Shown here in pieces: positions 28,488 to 37,797 of a DNA stretch of 64,000 nucleotides. The position numbers and the translations under genes were made by a program. Where the stretch lies: positions 595,001-659,000 of the forward strand of contig NZ_CP025628.1 in NCBI RefSeq assembly GCF_003072465.1. The letters are read 5' to 3'. The notes under the pieces are model-generated. The model did no database searches. It was not told the origin of the DNA and saw only the letters and a list, made by a program, of their open reading frames with translations. Position 1 is the stretch's first letter. Every line of letters starts with the position of its first letter. Source of the stretch: Candidatus Kinetoplastibacterium sorsogonicusi. Lineage in GTDB: Bacteria > Pseudomonadota > Gammaproteobacteria > Burkholderiales > Burkholderiaceae_B.

Positions 28488-29522
28488 ATGCATAATAATT
28501 TAAAAAACCGTATCAATATCGAAGATAAGAAAATCATAAATGGAAAAACTGATGTTAATCAATTAGTACCATTTAAATATAAATGGGCATGGGAAAAATA
28601 TTTGGCATCTTGTGCAAATCACTGGATGCCACAAGAGGTAAGCATGTCAAGAGATATTAATTTATGGAAAAATCCTATAGGATTATCAGAAGATGAAAGA
28701 AGAATTGTAAAACGCAATTTAGGTTTTTTTGTTACTGCTGATTCATTAGCTGCTAATAATATAGTTTTAGGCACTTATAGGCATATTACTGCACCAGAAT
28801 GTAGACAATTTTTATTACGACAAGCATTTGAAGAAGCAATACACACCCATGCGTATCAATATATAGTGGAAAGTTTAGATTTAGACGAATTAGAAATATT
28901 TAATGCATATAATGAAATTGAATCTATAAAACTAAAAGATGAATTTTTAATACCATTTATTAATGTAATTGCAGATCCAAATTTTAAAACAGGATCTACT
29001 AAAAATGATCAAATTTTATTAAAATCTTTAATAGTATTTGCATGTTTAATGGAAGGTATGTTTTTTTATGTAGGTTTTACACAAATATTATCTTTGGGTA
29101 GACAAAATAAAATGACTGGTGCAGCAGAACAGTACATGTATATATTGAGAGATGAGTCTATGCATTGCAATTTTGGTGTAGATATGATTAATACTATCAA
29201 ATTAGAAAACCCTCATCTTTGGACTAAAGAACTTAAAGAAGAATTAATTTATCTATTTGAAAAAGCAGTAGAGTTAGAATATGCTTATGCTGAAGATACT
29301 ATGCCAAGAGGTATTCTTGGGCTAAATTCTTCTATGTTTAAAGCATATTTAAGATTTATATGTAATAGAAGATGTCAACAAATAGGTTTAGAACCAATAT
29401 TTGCTAATCAGGAAAATCCATTTCCATGGATGGCAGAGATGGTAGATCTTAAAAAAGAAAGAAATTTTTTTGAAACTAGAGTTATTGACTATCAAACTGG
29501 TGGAACATTGAATTGGGAATAA
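28488..29522 (+). CDS. nrdB: Ribonucleoside-diphosphate reductase class Ia, beta subunit
   Basis: Iron-binding radical subunit that pairs with NrdA. The 344-aa protein has [13 protein letters not shown] (Glu/His metal ligands and the radical Tyr) near residue 108 and [13 protein letters not shown] (Glu, His) near 215. It ends GGTLNWE, where family members carry the NrdA-binding tail. An AAAGG ribosome site precedes the ATG. It ends 4 bp before the stop of prmA on the other strand. Confidence 0.97.
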   Translation: MHNNLKNRINIEDKKIINGKTDVNQLVPFKYKWAWEKYLASCANHWMPQEVSMSRDINLWKNPIGLSEDERRIVKRNLGFFVTADSLAANNIVLGTYRHITAPECRQFLLRQAFEEAIHTHAYQYIVESLDLDELEIFNAYNEIESIKLKDEFLIPFINVIADPNFKTGSTKNDQILLKSLIVFACLMEGMFFYVGFTQILSLGRQNKMTGAAEQYMYILRDESMHCNFGVDMINTIKLENPHLWTKELKEELIYLFEKAVELEYAYAEDTMPRGILGLNSSMFKAYLRFICNRRCQQIGLEPIFANQENPFPWMAEMVDLKKERNFFETRVIDYQTGGTLNWE

Positions 29523-29526
29523 AAAA

Positions 29527-30456
29527 TTAATATTTTTTTCCATATAAACATACCCATCCATCAAGTGTATTCCAAACAGATAAATCAATCCATTTGGAAT
29601 ATACTTTTAATATTTCTTCTTTTTGATTTGATAATATACCTGATAATAATAATGTACCTTGATATTTTAATAAAGAATCTAAAATTATTGATAAATCTTT
29701 AAGTGGGTTAGATAAAATATTAGATATGATAATGTCGTATTTAATATTTATTTTTTGATAATTTTCAACTACACTAATGTCTACATTATTTTTCAAAGCA
29801 TTATTATTAGTTGCTTCTATTGCTTGTTTATCTATATCTAAAGCTGTAACATTTTTTGCTCCAAATTTTTTAGCAGCAATAGCTAAAATACCAGAACCAC
29901 AACCATAATCTAAAATATTTTTATCTTTAATTTCATTGTCTATTATCCATGATAAACATAGATACGTTGTTGGATGACTACCAGTACCAAAAGCCAAACC
30001 AGGATCTAATTCTATGATATTATTATTAATAATTTCTTTTATATTTTTTAATAACTCTTTTTTATTATGCCAGCTAGAAATAATCAATAATTTATTATTA
30101 ATATTAATTGGATGATTATTAGATTGATATTTTAAAACCCAATCTATATTTTGATCTATTTTTTTTAAAAAAAATTTTTCTATTATGTTTGTATTTAAAT
30201 TAGTCTTATCAGTAGCATACTTAATCAGATCATATGGATCTATTTCATCATTAACTGATATATAAAAAATAATATTTTTCCAATTTATAAGATCTAGTAA
30301 AGCACTATTACTTGGTTCACCAAAGATACTGTTTTTGCTATCTTCTAAATTAGCATTTTCTATAGAAACAGATAATACATTAGAACTATAATCTAACAAA
30401 GTATCAGAAAAAATATCTGCATTCAAAAATTTACAATATATAATTAATTCGTACAT
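29527..30456 (-). CDS. prmA: Ribosomal protein L11 methyltransferase
   Basis: SAM-dependent trimethylation of L11. The 309-aa protein has a small N-terminal substrate-binding domain (about 1-90) and a Rossmann methyltransferase domain with DPGLAFGTGSHPTTYLCL near 148, NILDYGCGSGILAIAAKKFG near 175, VTALDID, and ISNILSNPL near 245. Length is normal. In relatives accB and accC lie between aroQ and prmA; here that interval is only 183 bp. Confidence 0.95.
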   Translation of the reverse strand: MYELIIYCKFLNADIFSDTLLDYSSNVLSVSIENANLEDSKNSIFGEPSNSALLDLINWKNIIFYISVNDEIDPYDLIKYATDKTNLNTNIIEKFFLKKIDQNIDWVLKYQSNNHPININNKLLIISSWHNKKELLKNIKEIINNNIIELDPGLAFGTGSHPTTYLCLSWIIDNEIKDKNILDYGCGSGILAIAAKKFGAKNVTALDIDKQAIEATNNNALKNNVDISVVENYQKINIKYDIIISNILSNPLKDLSIILDSLLKYQGTLLLSGILSNQKEEILKVYSKWIDLSVWNTLDGWVCLYGKKY

Positions 30457-30494
30457 GATTTTATATTATCTATTTGTTATTATCATTGACTTAT

Positions 30495-30524
30495 ATAATA
30501 CATATATTACAACATATGTATTAT
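30495..30524. repeat. 11-bp inverted repeat in the prmA-aroQ spacer
   Basis: ATAATACATAT (30495-30505) pairs with ATATGTATTAT (30514-30524), loop 8 bases. It stands in the 183-bp interval where accBC is found in relatives. It may be a terminator for aroQ or a promoter element for prmA. Confidence 0.55.
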
Positions 30525-30639
30525 TTCATAGTTTTATAAAAAATCTTTAAGCAAAACGATATTATTAATATAATTTCTAAAGTTATTTCAGATATAAAAA
30601 ATTTCATAATTAATAAAAATTTTTTATATGTTATTACTT

Positions 30640-31089
30640 TTAAAAATTTTTAATTTCATGATTTAATGCGTATATTAAAGCTGCTTCATATCCATAAATA
30701 CCTAAACCTGAAATTACTCCTATTGCAATATCAGATATATAAGAAATATGTCTGAATTTTTCTCTTTTAAAAACATTAGATATATGTACTTCTATAAAAG
30801 GAATCTCAGTTGCAGACATTGCATCTCTTAAAGCAATACTAGTATGTGTATATGCTGCTGCATTTATGATTATAAAATCTACGCCATTATTTTTAGAATC
30901 ATGTATTTTGTCTATTAAATCTCCTTCATGATTACTTTGATAAAAAAATATTTTGCTACCATTTCTATTAGCAATATCTTCAAGATTTTGATTAATTTGA
31001 AAAATATCATTTGATCCATAAATTTTTGGTTCTCTTACACCCAATAAATTTAAGTTTGGTCCATTTAAAACTAAAATATTTTTAGCCAT
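30640..31089 (-). CDS. aroQ: 3-Dehydroquinate dehydratase, type II
   Basis: Third step of the shikimate pathway. The 149-aa protein has the type II signatures [17 protein letters not shown] with the catalytic Tyr, [31 protein letters not shown] with the active-site Asn, and [15 protein letters not shown] with the catalytic His. Complete at both ends. It works with aroE in this window toward aromatic amino acids. Confidence 0.97.
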   Translation of the reverse strand: MAKNILVLNGPNLNLLGVREPKIYGSNDIFQINQNLEDIANRNGSKIFFYQSNHEGDLIDKIHDSKNNGVDFIIINAAAYTHTSIALRDAMSATEIPFIEVHISNVFKREKFRHISYISDIAIGVISGLGIYGYEAALIYALNHEIKNF

Positions 31090-31210
31090 AATAAAAACGA
31101 ATTCCTTAAAATACTAAATTGTAACTAATTTTTACTTTATAAATATAACATACTTAATAATCAACAAAGATATAATTATTATTTTATAAGCAAAAATTAA
31201 ATATATATAC

Positions 31211-31249
31211 ATGCTTAATGTTTTATTTAATAAATAAAACATTAAGCAT
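31211..31249. repeat. 19-bp perfect inverted repeat in the aroQ / RNase divergent spacer
   Basis: Arms 31211-31229 and 31231-31249 are perfectly complementary around a single central base, with four G-C pairs at the outer half. It lies between two divergently transcribed genes (aroQ start 31089, RNase start 31322), so both transcripts start away from it. Downstream, ATAAAACATTTTGC repeats part of the arm. Operator or transcription insulator are possible roles. Confidence 0.85.
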
Positions 31250-31321
31250 ACTTTCATTATCAATAAAACATTTTGCTATGCTATAGTAATATTAAGATAA
31301 TTTAATTAGGTGATTAATATA

Positions 31322-33223
31322 ATGTTTATTATTTTTGAAAATAAAAATAATTTTTTAATAGGAAAAATTCTCTCTGAAACAGAAAATTATGTAAATATAG
31401 AATATGCAAAAGGTAATAGATTAAAATTAAAAAAAAATAATATTTTGTTAAGATTTAATAATGATACTAAGAATTTAGATCATTTGATCTTAGAAGCTAA
31501 TAATTTATCTGAAACATTGGATCCTGATTTTATATGGGAATATGTAGGGTGTAATGAATTTAATGCTATAAAATTTGCAAAAGAATATTATGGTGATAAT
31601 ACTAACATAATAGAAATATTAAGCATGTTAATATTTTTGAATAAAAATCCAGCATATTTTTATAAGATAAAAAATGGTGATTATAAACCTGCAAATGAGA
31701 ACGTTCTTAAAAAAGCTATTATAGCTATTAATAAAAAAAAAGAAATTTTAGAACAAATAGAGAGATTATCAAAACTTCTTATTAAAGGTATTTTACCAGA
31801 GGAAATTAAAAAATCTTTAGGAAAAATAATTTCTTTAACAGATAAAAATTCTATAGAGTATAAAGCAATAGAAAAATCTTGTTTTATTTTAAAATGCAGT
31901 CCAGAAAAACTTCTAATGTCATTAGGTGCATGGAATGATACTTTATCAATGCATAAGCAAATATTTTTTGCAAAAAATCCATGTTATATACAACAAAAAA
32001 ATGATTTTTCTAATATTAATGATAATTTTCAATATCCTACTGTAATACATGAATATATCTATTCTGTAGATGATCAAAATACTATAGAAATAGATGATGC
32101 ATTATCAGTAAATATTTTAGATAATAATAATATAAAAATTGGTATACATATTGCGGCTCCTGGATTGGGTGTAACACGTAATAGTGAATATGACAGATTT
32201 GCACGAATAAGGAGTTCTACAATATATTTACCAGGAGAAAAAATTACTATGCAACCTGAAAATGTAATAAATATATTTTCATTAGATCAAAATAAATTAA
32301 AACCAGCTATTTCTTTATATGTAATAATCAATACTGATACTAATCAAATACAAGACACATTTTCATGCATAGAAAAAATAATAGTTAAAGAAAATTTGCG
32401 CATTCATAACATAGAAAATATCTTTAATATAGAATCTTTAAATAATGAAGATAAGATATTACCTTATCAAAATTGGATTAAACCTTTATGGAAAGTATCT
32501 CAAATATTTGCAAAAAAAAGAGAAATTATTAGAGGAAAACCAGAAAATAATTCAAAACAAGAATATGATTTTATATTAGAAGGATTACCTAATGATAAAT
32601 ATACTAAAGTACATATAAATAAAAGATCGCGCAATTCTCCAATTAGTATGATTATTTCTGAATTTATGATATTAGCAAATACTATATGGGGTGATTTATT
32701 AAAAAAATATTCTTTGCCAGCAATATATAGATACGTACAATATGGTAAAGCAAAAAATAGTATATATCCAAATGCACATGATGGGCTTGGTGTTTCTCAA
32801 TATCTATGGAGTACTTCACCACTAAGAAGATATATAGATTTAGTAAATCAATGGCAAATAATATCTGCAATAGAACATGGAATTTCTTCAAAATTATTTT
32901 CAACTTTTAGACATGGTGATAGTGATTTATTTTCAATAATGAGTATTTTTGAATCTCAATATTCAGAGATAATTGATTTTCAACAAAAAATAGAAAAATA
33001 TTGGTGTATAAGATGGTTACAACAAAATAATTTACATTATATTAATGCAGAAATTATACGTGATAAATTAGTAAGATTTTTAGATATTCCAATCATCATA
33101 AAATTAGCTAGCTTGCCAACAAATTTAAGCAAAGGAGAAAAAATAGAATTAGAAATATTAGGTACAGATGAAATCTCTTTAGATATAGATTGTAGATACA
33201 AAAGATCAATAAATAAAATTTAA
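31322..33223 (+). CDS. RNase II/RNB-domain exoribonuclease
   Basis: 3'-5' exoribonuclease family protein of about 633 aa. The catalytic RNB domain begins near residue 240 with SVDDQNTIEIDDALS, carrying the clustered Asp residues that bind magnesium. Further RNB motifs are GIHIAAPGLGV, RSSTIYLPGEK, and SPLRRYIDLVNQWQI near 500. The N-terminus MFIIFENKNNFLIGKIL matches the betaproteobacterial RNB proteins usually found before aroE. I use the ATG at 31322, not the GTG at 31310, because AGGTGA (31308-31313) is then a well-placed ribosome site. aroE follows 23 bp downstream. Confidence 0.9.
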   Translation: MFIIFENKNNFLIGKILSETENYVNIEYAKGNRLKLKKNNILLRFNNDTKNLDHLILEANNLSETLDPDFIWEYVGCNEFNAIKFAKEYYGDNTNIIEILSMLIFLNKNPAYFYKIKNGDYKPANENVLKKAIIAINKKKEILEQIERLSKLLIKGILPEEIKKSLGKIISLTDKNSIEYKAIEKSCFILKCSPEKLLMSLGAWNDTLSMHKQIFFAKNPCYIQQKNDFSNINDNFQYPTVIHEYIYSVDDQNTIEIDDALSVNILDNNNIKIGIHIAAPGLGVTRNSEYDRFARIRSSTIYLPGEKITMQPENVINIFSLDQNKLKPAISLYVIINTDTNQIQDTFSCIEKIIVKENLRIHNIENIFNIESLNNEDKILPYQNWIKPLWKVSQIFAKKREIIRGKPENNSKQEYDFILEGLPNDKYTKVHINKRSRNSPISMIISEFMILANTIWGDLLKKYSLPAIYRYVQYGKAKNSIYPNAHDGLGVSQYLWSTSPLRRYIDLVNQWQIISAIEHGISSKLFSTFRHGDSDLFSIMSIFESQYSEIIDFQQKIEKYWCIRWLQQNNLHYINAEIIRDKLVRFLDIPIIIKLASLPTNLSKGEKIELEILGTDEISLDIDCRYKRSINKI

Positions 33224-33246
33224 AATAACCAATAAATTAAATATAT

Positions 33247-34110
33247 ATGAAAAAAAATATAAAATTATTTGCTGTAATTGGTAATCCAATAAATCATAGT
33301 AAATCTCCAAAAATACACAACTACTTTGCCAAACAAAATAATATTAATCAAGCTTATACAAAAATTTTATCTAGTGATAACGAATTTAAAAAATCTTTAG
33401 AGAATTTTATTGAAATAGGTGGATTAGGATTAAATGTTACTGTACCATTTAAACAAACAGCTTTTAATATTATAAAAAAAGAATATTTATCAAAAAATGC
33501 ATTATTAGCCGAAGCAGTTAATACTATACACATAAAAAATAATTTATTATATGGTTATAATACTGATGGTCAAGGATTTATAAACGATTTGATAAGACTA
33601 AATTTTAATATTAATAATTCTAAAATTCTTTTAATCGGTGCTGGCGGTGCAGCTAGAGGCATAATTATATCACTTATAGAATACGGTTGCAGTCGTTTGC
33701 ATATCATTAATAGAAATATTGAAAATGCTATGATTTTAATGAATATAGCAAAAAAAATTTCAATAAATAGTTCTCATAACATGGAAATATCATATGGTGC
33801 ATTAAATTCTGCAAATATAGAATCATGGCCATTAGTAATAAATACTACTTCTTCTAGTTTACAAAATCAAACATTACCATTACCAGAAAACATATTTTCA
33901 TCAAATAGTATTGCATATGATTTATATTATAGCAATCAACCAACTTTGTTTTTAAAACAAGCTAAAGATCTTGGAGCTAAAATTTGTGTAGATGGTTTAG
34001 GTATGTTAATAGAGCAAGCAGCTGAAAGTTTTTATATTTGGCACGGTATAAAACCTGATACAATTTCTACATTATCATATATAAGATCTTCCTTGGATCA
34101 TATATATTAA
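33247..34110 (+). CDS. aroE: Shikimate dehydrogenase
   Basis: NADPH-dependent reduction of dehydroshikimate. The 287-aa protein has the substrate motif NHSKSPKIHN near residue 16, the catalytic Lys in NVTVPFKQTAF near 65, NTDGQGF near 103, and the nucleotide-binding LLIGAGGAARGI near 126. Complete. In relatives mtgA follows; here 734 bp without a gene follows. Confidence 0.96.
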   Translation: MKKNIKLFAVIGNPINHSKSPKIHNYFAKQNNINQAYTKILSSDNEFKKSLENFIEIGGLGLNVTVPFKQTAFNIIKKEYLSKNALLAEAVNTIHIKNNLLYGYNTDGQGFINDLIRLNFNINNSKILLIGAGGAARGIIISLIEYGCSRLHIINRNIENAMILMNIAKKISINSSHNMEISYGALNSANIESWPLVINTTSSSLQNQTLPLPENIFSSNSIAYDLYYSNQPTLFLKQAKDLGAKICVDGLGMLIEQAAESFYIWHGIKPDTISTLSYIRSSLDHIY

Positions 34111-34844
34111 ATTATTAAATTATTACAAAAATATTTCATTAATTATACTATAAATTTAATAATTAAATATTAATACTAATATTGTTTAGATTTTAAGAAA
34201 ATATTTTCTACAAAAAATTTATTAACTAATTTATTATTTATAGAAATATTTATTAAAGTTTAGAAAATAATTTAGATTTAAAATAATAAGATAACAAATA
34301 ATTATTAATTTAAAAAATATAATACTAATATTGAAAGATTTAATTATATGATTTTTATCATCACATATAATTAAATTCAAAATATTACGCAAAGATTTTA
34401 TATATCAAATTATCAATTTAATAGTTTTATGAATATTATAAAGCTATTAAACATAATTTTTTTAATGTCAATTTAAATAACTAATATAAATTATTAAAAA
34501 GTACCAATATATTCATAATATAAAAAATTTTATTACTTGAAGAAAAATATTTTCATTTATAAAAAAATCATTATAATTTAGCAAAATAAGATATTATAAA
34601 TTTAATTTATTTAATATAAATATTATAATTATTAGTTGTATTAAGATTAAATAAATAATATAAATTTAGTTAATTTCATATGTTCATTTAGTTTATTATT
34701 TTCTATAATAAATATTTAATGTAATTGCTGTACAATATTATGTAAACCATATATTTATTGCGCTAGTTGCACTAAATACTTTTTTTATAATAATTATATT
34801 TAAATACAATTGTTATAAAATCAAAAAATTATAAATATATTTAT
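34111..34844. other. 734-bp non-coding stretch between aroE and apaH
   Basis: No open frame with recognisable protein was seen on either strand; the sequence is almost pure A/T with many stops. It contains a 13-bp perfect inverted repeat (arms 34338-34350 and 34364-34376). Its length is close to that of mtgA, the gene that follows aroE in Bordetella-type genomes, so it may be the worn remains of that gene; this is inferred from position and size only. Confidence 0.6.
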
Positions 34845-35684
34845 ATGAATAAATTTCAGGAAATGGATGAAAATATTTGGGTAATTGGTGATGTACATGG
34901 ATGTTGCTCTTCACTAGAAAAGCTTATTAATAAAAATGAAATTTTTAACAATAATTATTATAAATTATGGTTTGCCGGAGATATAGTAAACCGTGGACCG
35001 AACTCACTAAAAACTATATTAACTTTAATGAATTTAGATGATAAATGTTTATGTGTATTAGGTAATCATGATATTCATTTACTGTCTGTAGCATCAGGCA
35101 TATCAAAATTATCTAAAAAAGATAGTTTTGATGACATTTTAAACTCTAAAGATTATAAACATATCATAGATTGGTTAAGATTCAGACCTATAGCTCATTT
35201 TCAATATAATCATTTATTAGTACATGCAGGAGTAGTACCTCAATGGGATATTAATAAAACTTTATCTTTAGCTTCTGAAATAGAATCACTTCTAAGAAGT
35301 AACAACTGGAGAAAAACATTAAAAAAAATATATGGAGATAAACCTAATTTCTGGAGAGATAAATATAGAGGTAATGATAGAATTAGACTAATTACTAGTG
35401 TATTTACGCGCATTAGATTATGTACAAAAGATGGTCATATGGATTTTACTCATAAATCAGGTAAAGGTTATCATCCTAATTGGCTAATGCCTTGGTTTCA
35501 AGTTCCAAATAGAAAAACTTCTAATATTAATATTATTTTTGGTCATTGGTCAAATTTAGGTTTATTAATAACACCTAATATTATTTGTTTAGATACAGGC
35601 TGTGTGTGGGGTGGTAAATTAACAGCTATGCGACTTTCTGATCGTAAATTAATACAAATACAATGTGATAAAATTAAAAAATAA
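34845..35684 (+). CDS. apaH: Diadenosine tetraphosphatase (symmetrical) ApaH
   Basis: Hydrolyses Ap4A to two ADP and can also remove Np4 caps from RNA. The 279-aa calcineurin-like protein has the metal motifs GDVHGC near residue 17, GDIVNRGPNS near 46, GNHD near 71, and HAG and GHW later in the chain. The C-terminal LDTGCVWGGKLTAMRL is typical of ApaH. It ends 4 bp before the stop of ruvX on the other strand. Confidence 0.94.
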   Translation: MNKFQEMDENIWVIGDVHGCCSSLEKLINKNEIFNNNYYKLWFAGDIVNRGPNSLKTILTLMNLDDKCLCVLGNHDIHLLSVASGISKLSKKDSFDDILNSKDYKHIIDWLRFRPIAHFQYNHLLVHAGVVPQWDINKTLSLASEIESLLRSNNWRKTLKKIYGDKPNFWRDKYRGNDRIRLITSVFTRIRLCTKDGHMDFTHKSGKGYHPNWLMPWFQVPNRKTSNINIIFGHWSNLGLLITPNIICLDTGCVWGGKLTAMRLSDRKLIQIQCDKIKK

Positions 35685-35688
35685 TATT

Positions 35689-36096
35689 TTAATAATTAAT
35701 CTTTTTAGACTCAAAATAACGATTTAGTATTAATGCTGCAGCTATAGCATCATCGTTTTTAACATCTTTATTATTTAAATATTCTTGTGCTTCTATACTA
35801 GAATTATGTTCATTTATTAGTACGATGGGAATTTTATAACGTTCTTTTAGTTGATTTGAAAATTTTTTACAATTTAAATATGATAATTGTATATTACCAA
35901 ATTCATCATAGATGTTAGGTATGCCTACTACAATAGTTATTGGATGCCATTCTGTAATTAATTTATCTATATATATATATCGTTCTTTTTTTGTTTTAGG
36001 ATATATAATATCAAAAGGTCTTGAGTGTAAAGTCAAAGTATTACCTATTGCAATACCAATTTTTTTTAATCCAAAATCAAAACTAAAAATAATCAT
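35689..36096 (-). CDS. ruvX: YqgF/RuvX family putative RNase (16S rRNA processing)
   Basis: RNase H-like protein; YqgF is needed for 5' maturation of 16S rRNA in E. coli. The 135-aa protein has FSFDFGLKKIGIAIGNT at the start, VVGIPN in the middle and LINEHNSSIEAQEYL plus the late DDAIAAALIL, carrying the expected acidic residues. Length is normal. Divergent from thiE; neighbouring yqgE and pyr genes common in relatives are absent. Confidence 0.92.
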   Translation of the reverse strand: MIIFSFDFGLKKIGIAIGNTLTLHSRPFDIIYPKTKKERYIYIDKLITEWHPITIVVGIPNIYDEFGNIQLSYLNCKKFSNQLKERYKIPIVLINEHNSSIEAQEYLNNKDVKNDDAIAAALILNRYFESKKINY

Positions 36097-36115
36097 AATA
36101 ATTTTTCAATAATAT

Positions 36116-36179
36116 AAAATGCTATAATAAAAAAATGCTATAATAAAAACAATAAACGTAGATAGTATGATGCTATTAT
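36116..36179 (+). promoter_or_regulatory. Repeated extended -10 promoter elements upstream of thiE
   Basis: A 16-base unit, AAAATGCTATAATAAA, occurs twice in tandem (36116-36131 and 36132-36147). Each contains an ideal extended -10 (TGCTATAAT at 36120-36128 and 36136-36144). A third near-copy, TGCTATTAT, is at 36171-36179. All point toward thiE (ATG at 36208), giving expected starts about 36135, 36151 and 36186. No clear -35 is seen, as is usual with extended -10 promoters. Confidence 0.6.
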
Positions 36180-36207
36180 ATCTTTTAAAATTACTCTATT
36201 CTTAGTT

Positions 36208-36867
36208 ATGATTAAAAATATTTTGCCTAAAGGTTTGTATGGTATTACTCCTGATTGTGATAATACTGAATTATTACTTGATTCCATTAAACAAGCTGCT
36301 TTAGGTGGCATGAAGGTGCTTCAATATCGTAATAAAATCGCAAATAAATTTTTAAAAAGATATCAAGCATCCAAAATTAGTATTTTATGTAAAGAATTAA
36401 ATGTAATATTTATTATAAATGATGATTTAGAATTAGTAAAATATGTAAACGCAGATGGATTACATATTGGTAGAGAAGATGCTAGCATAAAAGACATTAG
36501 TAATATTTTAAATCAAAATAACATAATTTTAGGAGTATCTTGCTATAATGATCTTAATAGAGCATTAGAAATTATTAATATAACTGGTATAAGTTATTTG
36601 TCTTTTGGTACAATTTTTGATTCTAAAATTAAACCAAATGCTGAAAATGTATCATTTCAAAATTTATTAAAAATAAAAAAAATTATAGCTAAAAGTAATA
36701 TTTCACCAATTTCAATAGTAGCTATAGGAGGTATTACTTGTAATAATGTAAAATCAATTATTGTTGATAATGATATTATAGATAACATTGCTGTTATTAA
36801 TGGTTTATTTAATACTAATAATATATATGAAGCAGCATTAAATTTAAGCAGTTTTTTTGTTAAATAA
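36208..36867 (+). CDS. thiE: Thiamine-phosphate synthase
   Basis: Joins the pyrimidine and thiazole halves of thiamine. The 219-aa TIM-barrel protein has GLYGITPD near residue 8, VLQYRNK near 37, IINDDLELVKYVNADGLHIG near 70, and GGITCNNV near 175, which together bind the pyrophosphate and thiazole phosphate. Complete. Together with tenA and a thiF/moeB-type gene it points to some thiamine-making ability. Confidence 0.93.
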   Translation: MIKNILPKGLYGITPDCDNTELLLDSIKQAALGGMKVLQYRNKIANKFLKRYQASKISILCKELNVIFIINDDLELVKYVNADGLHIGREDASIKDISNILNQNNIILGVSCYNDLNRALEIINITGISYLSFGTIFDSKIKPNAENVSFQNLLKIKKIIAKSNISPISIVAIGGITCNNVKSIIVDNDIIDNIAVINGLFNTNNIYEAALNLSSFFVK

Positions 36868-36870
36868 AAA

Positions 36871-37719
36871 TTAATTTGAAATTTCTAAATTATCTATCAA
36901 TCTTATATTACCTAATCTTGCTGCAATAAGTATTACTAAATCTGAGATTTTATTTTTATATTTTAAATAATCTGCTAAAGATAGATCATACTTATTTCTA
37001 ATAGAAAGGTAATCAACTGTCCAATTTCTTTTTTCAAGATTATTTATCCATTGTGTTTCTAAAAATCTAAAATCTGTACCTGATAATATTTTAGATTTGA
37101 TATCTAATAAGCATTTATATAAAATAGCAGCTTCTTGTTTTTCATAAATATTTAAATAAACATTACGTGAAGATTTAGCTAAACCAGAAATATCTCTTTT
37201 AGTATCACATTTTAATATTTTGGTTGGTAAAAATAAATTTTTGCACATTTGTTCAATGACTATCATTTGCTGATAATCTTTTTTACCCAAAACAATCATA
37301 TTTGGTTTTATTAATAAAAGAAATTTTAGTATTATAGTACACATTCCAGATAAAAAATTTTTTCTAAAGGATCCTTCTAAAATATTGGATATATTTGATG
37401 GTACAGATATAGCAAAGCTATTTTTTCCTATATTTAAGTCTTCTATATTTGGAATAAATAAAATGTTTGAAATATCTAAAGATTCTAATAATTGAATGTC
37501 TTTAGGAAAATTACGTGGATATAAATCAAAATCTTCATTTTCACTGAATTGCAAAGGATTAACAAATATACTAACCACTAAATTATCTGAATATTCTTTT
37601 GCTAATTCAATTAAAGCAATATGACCTTCATGTAAGCTACCCATTGTAGGAATAAATACTATATTATTTTTACTATTTAAATAATTTTTTAGTGAATCTA
37701 TTGTATTGATCAATAGCAT
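36871..37719 (-). CDS. panC: Pantothenate synthetase
   Basis: ATP-dependent joining of pantoate and beta-alanine. The 282-aa protein has the HIGH-like PTMGSLHEGHIALI near residue 25, VVSIFVNPLQF near 50, GKKDYQQMIVIEQM near 145, and the KMSKS-like SSRNVYL near 180. Complete. It converges with thiE (stops 3 bp apart) and lies ahead of no close partner; panB and panD are not in this window. Confidence 0.95.
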   Translation of the reverse strand: MLLINTIDSLKNYLNSKNNIVFIPTMGSLHEGHIALIELAKEYSDNLVVSIFVNPLQFSENEDFDLYPRNFPKDIQLLESLDISNILFIPNIEDLNIGKNSFAISVPSNISNILEGSFRKNFLSGMCTIILKFLLLIKPNMIVLGKKDYQQMIVIEQMCKNLFLPTKILKCDTKRDISGLAKSSRNVYLNIYEKQEAAILYKCLLDIKSKILSGTDFRFLETQWINNLEKRNWTVDYLSIRNKYDLSLADYLKYKNKISDLVILIAARLGNIRLIDNLEISN

Positions 37720-37797
37720 ATATTTTATCTTCCTATTTGATTATTAAATATATATTTTTATTTTATAGCTTTTATCTATTTTATCTATATAAATATT

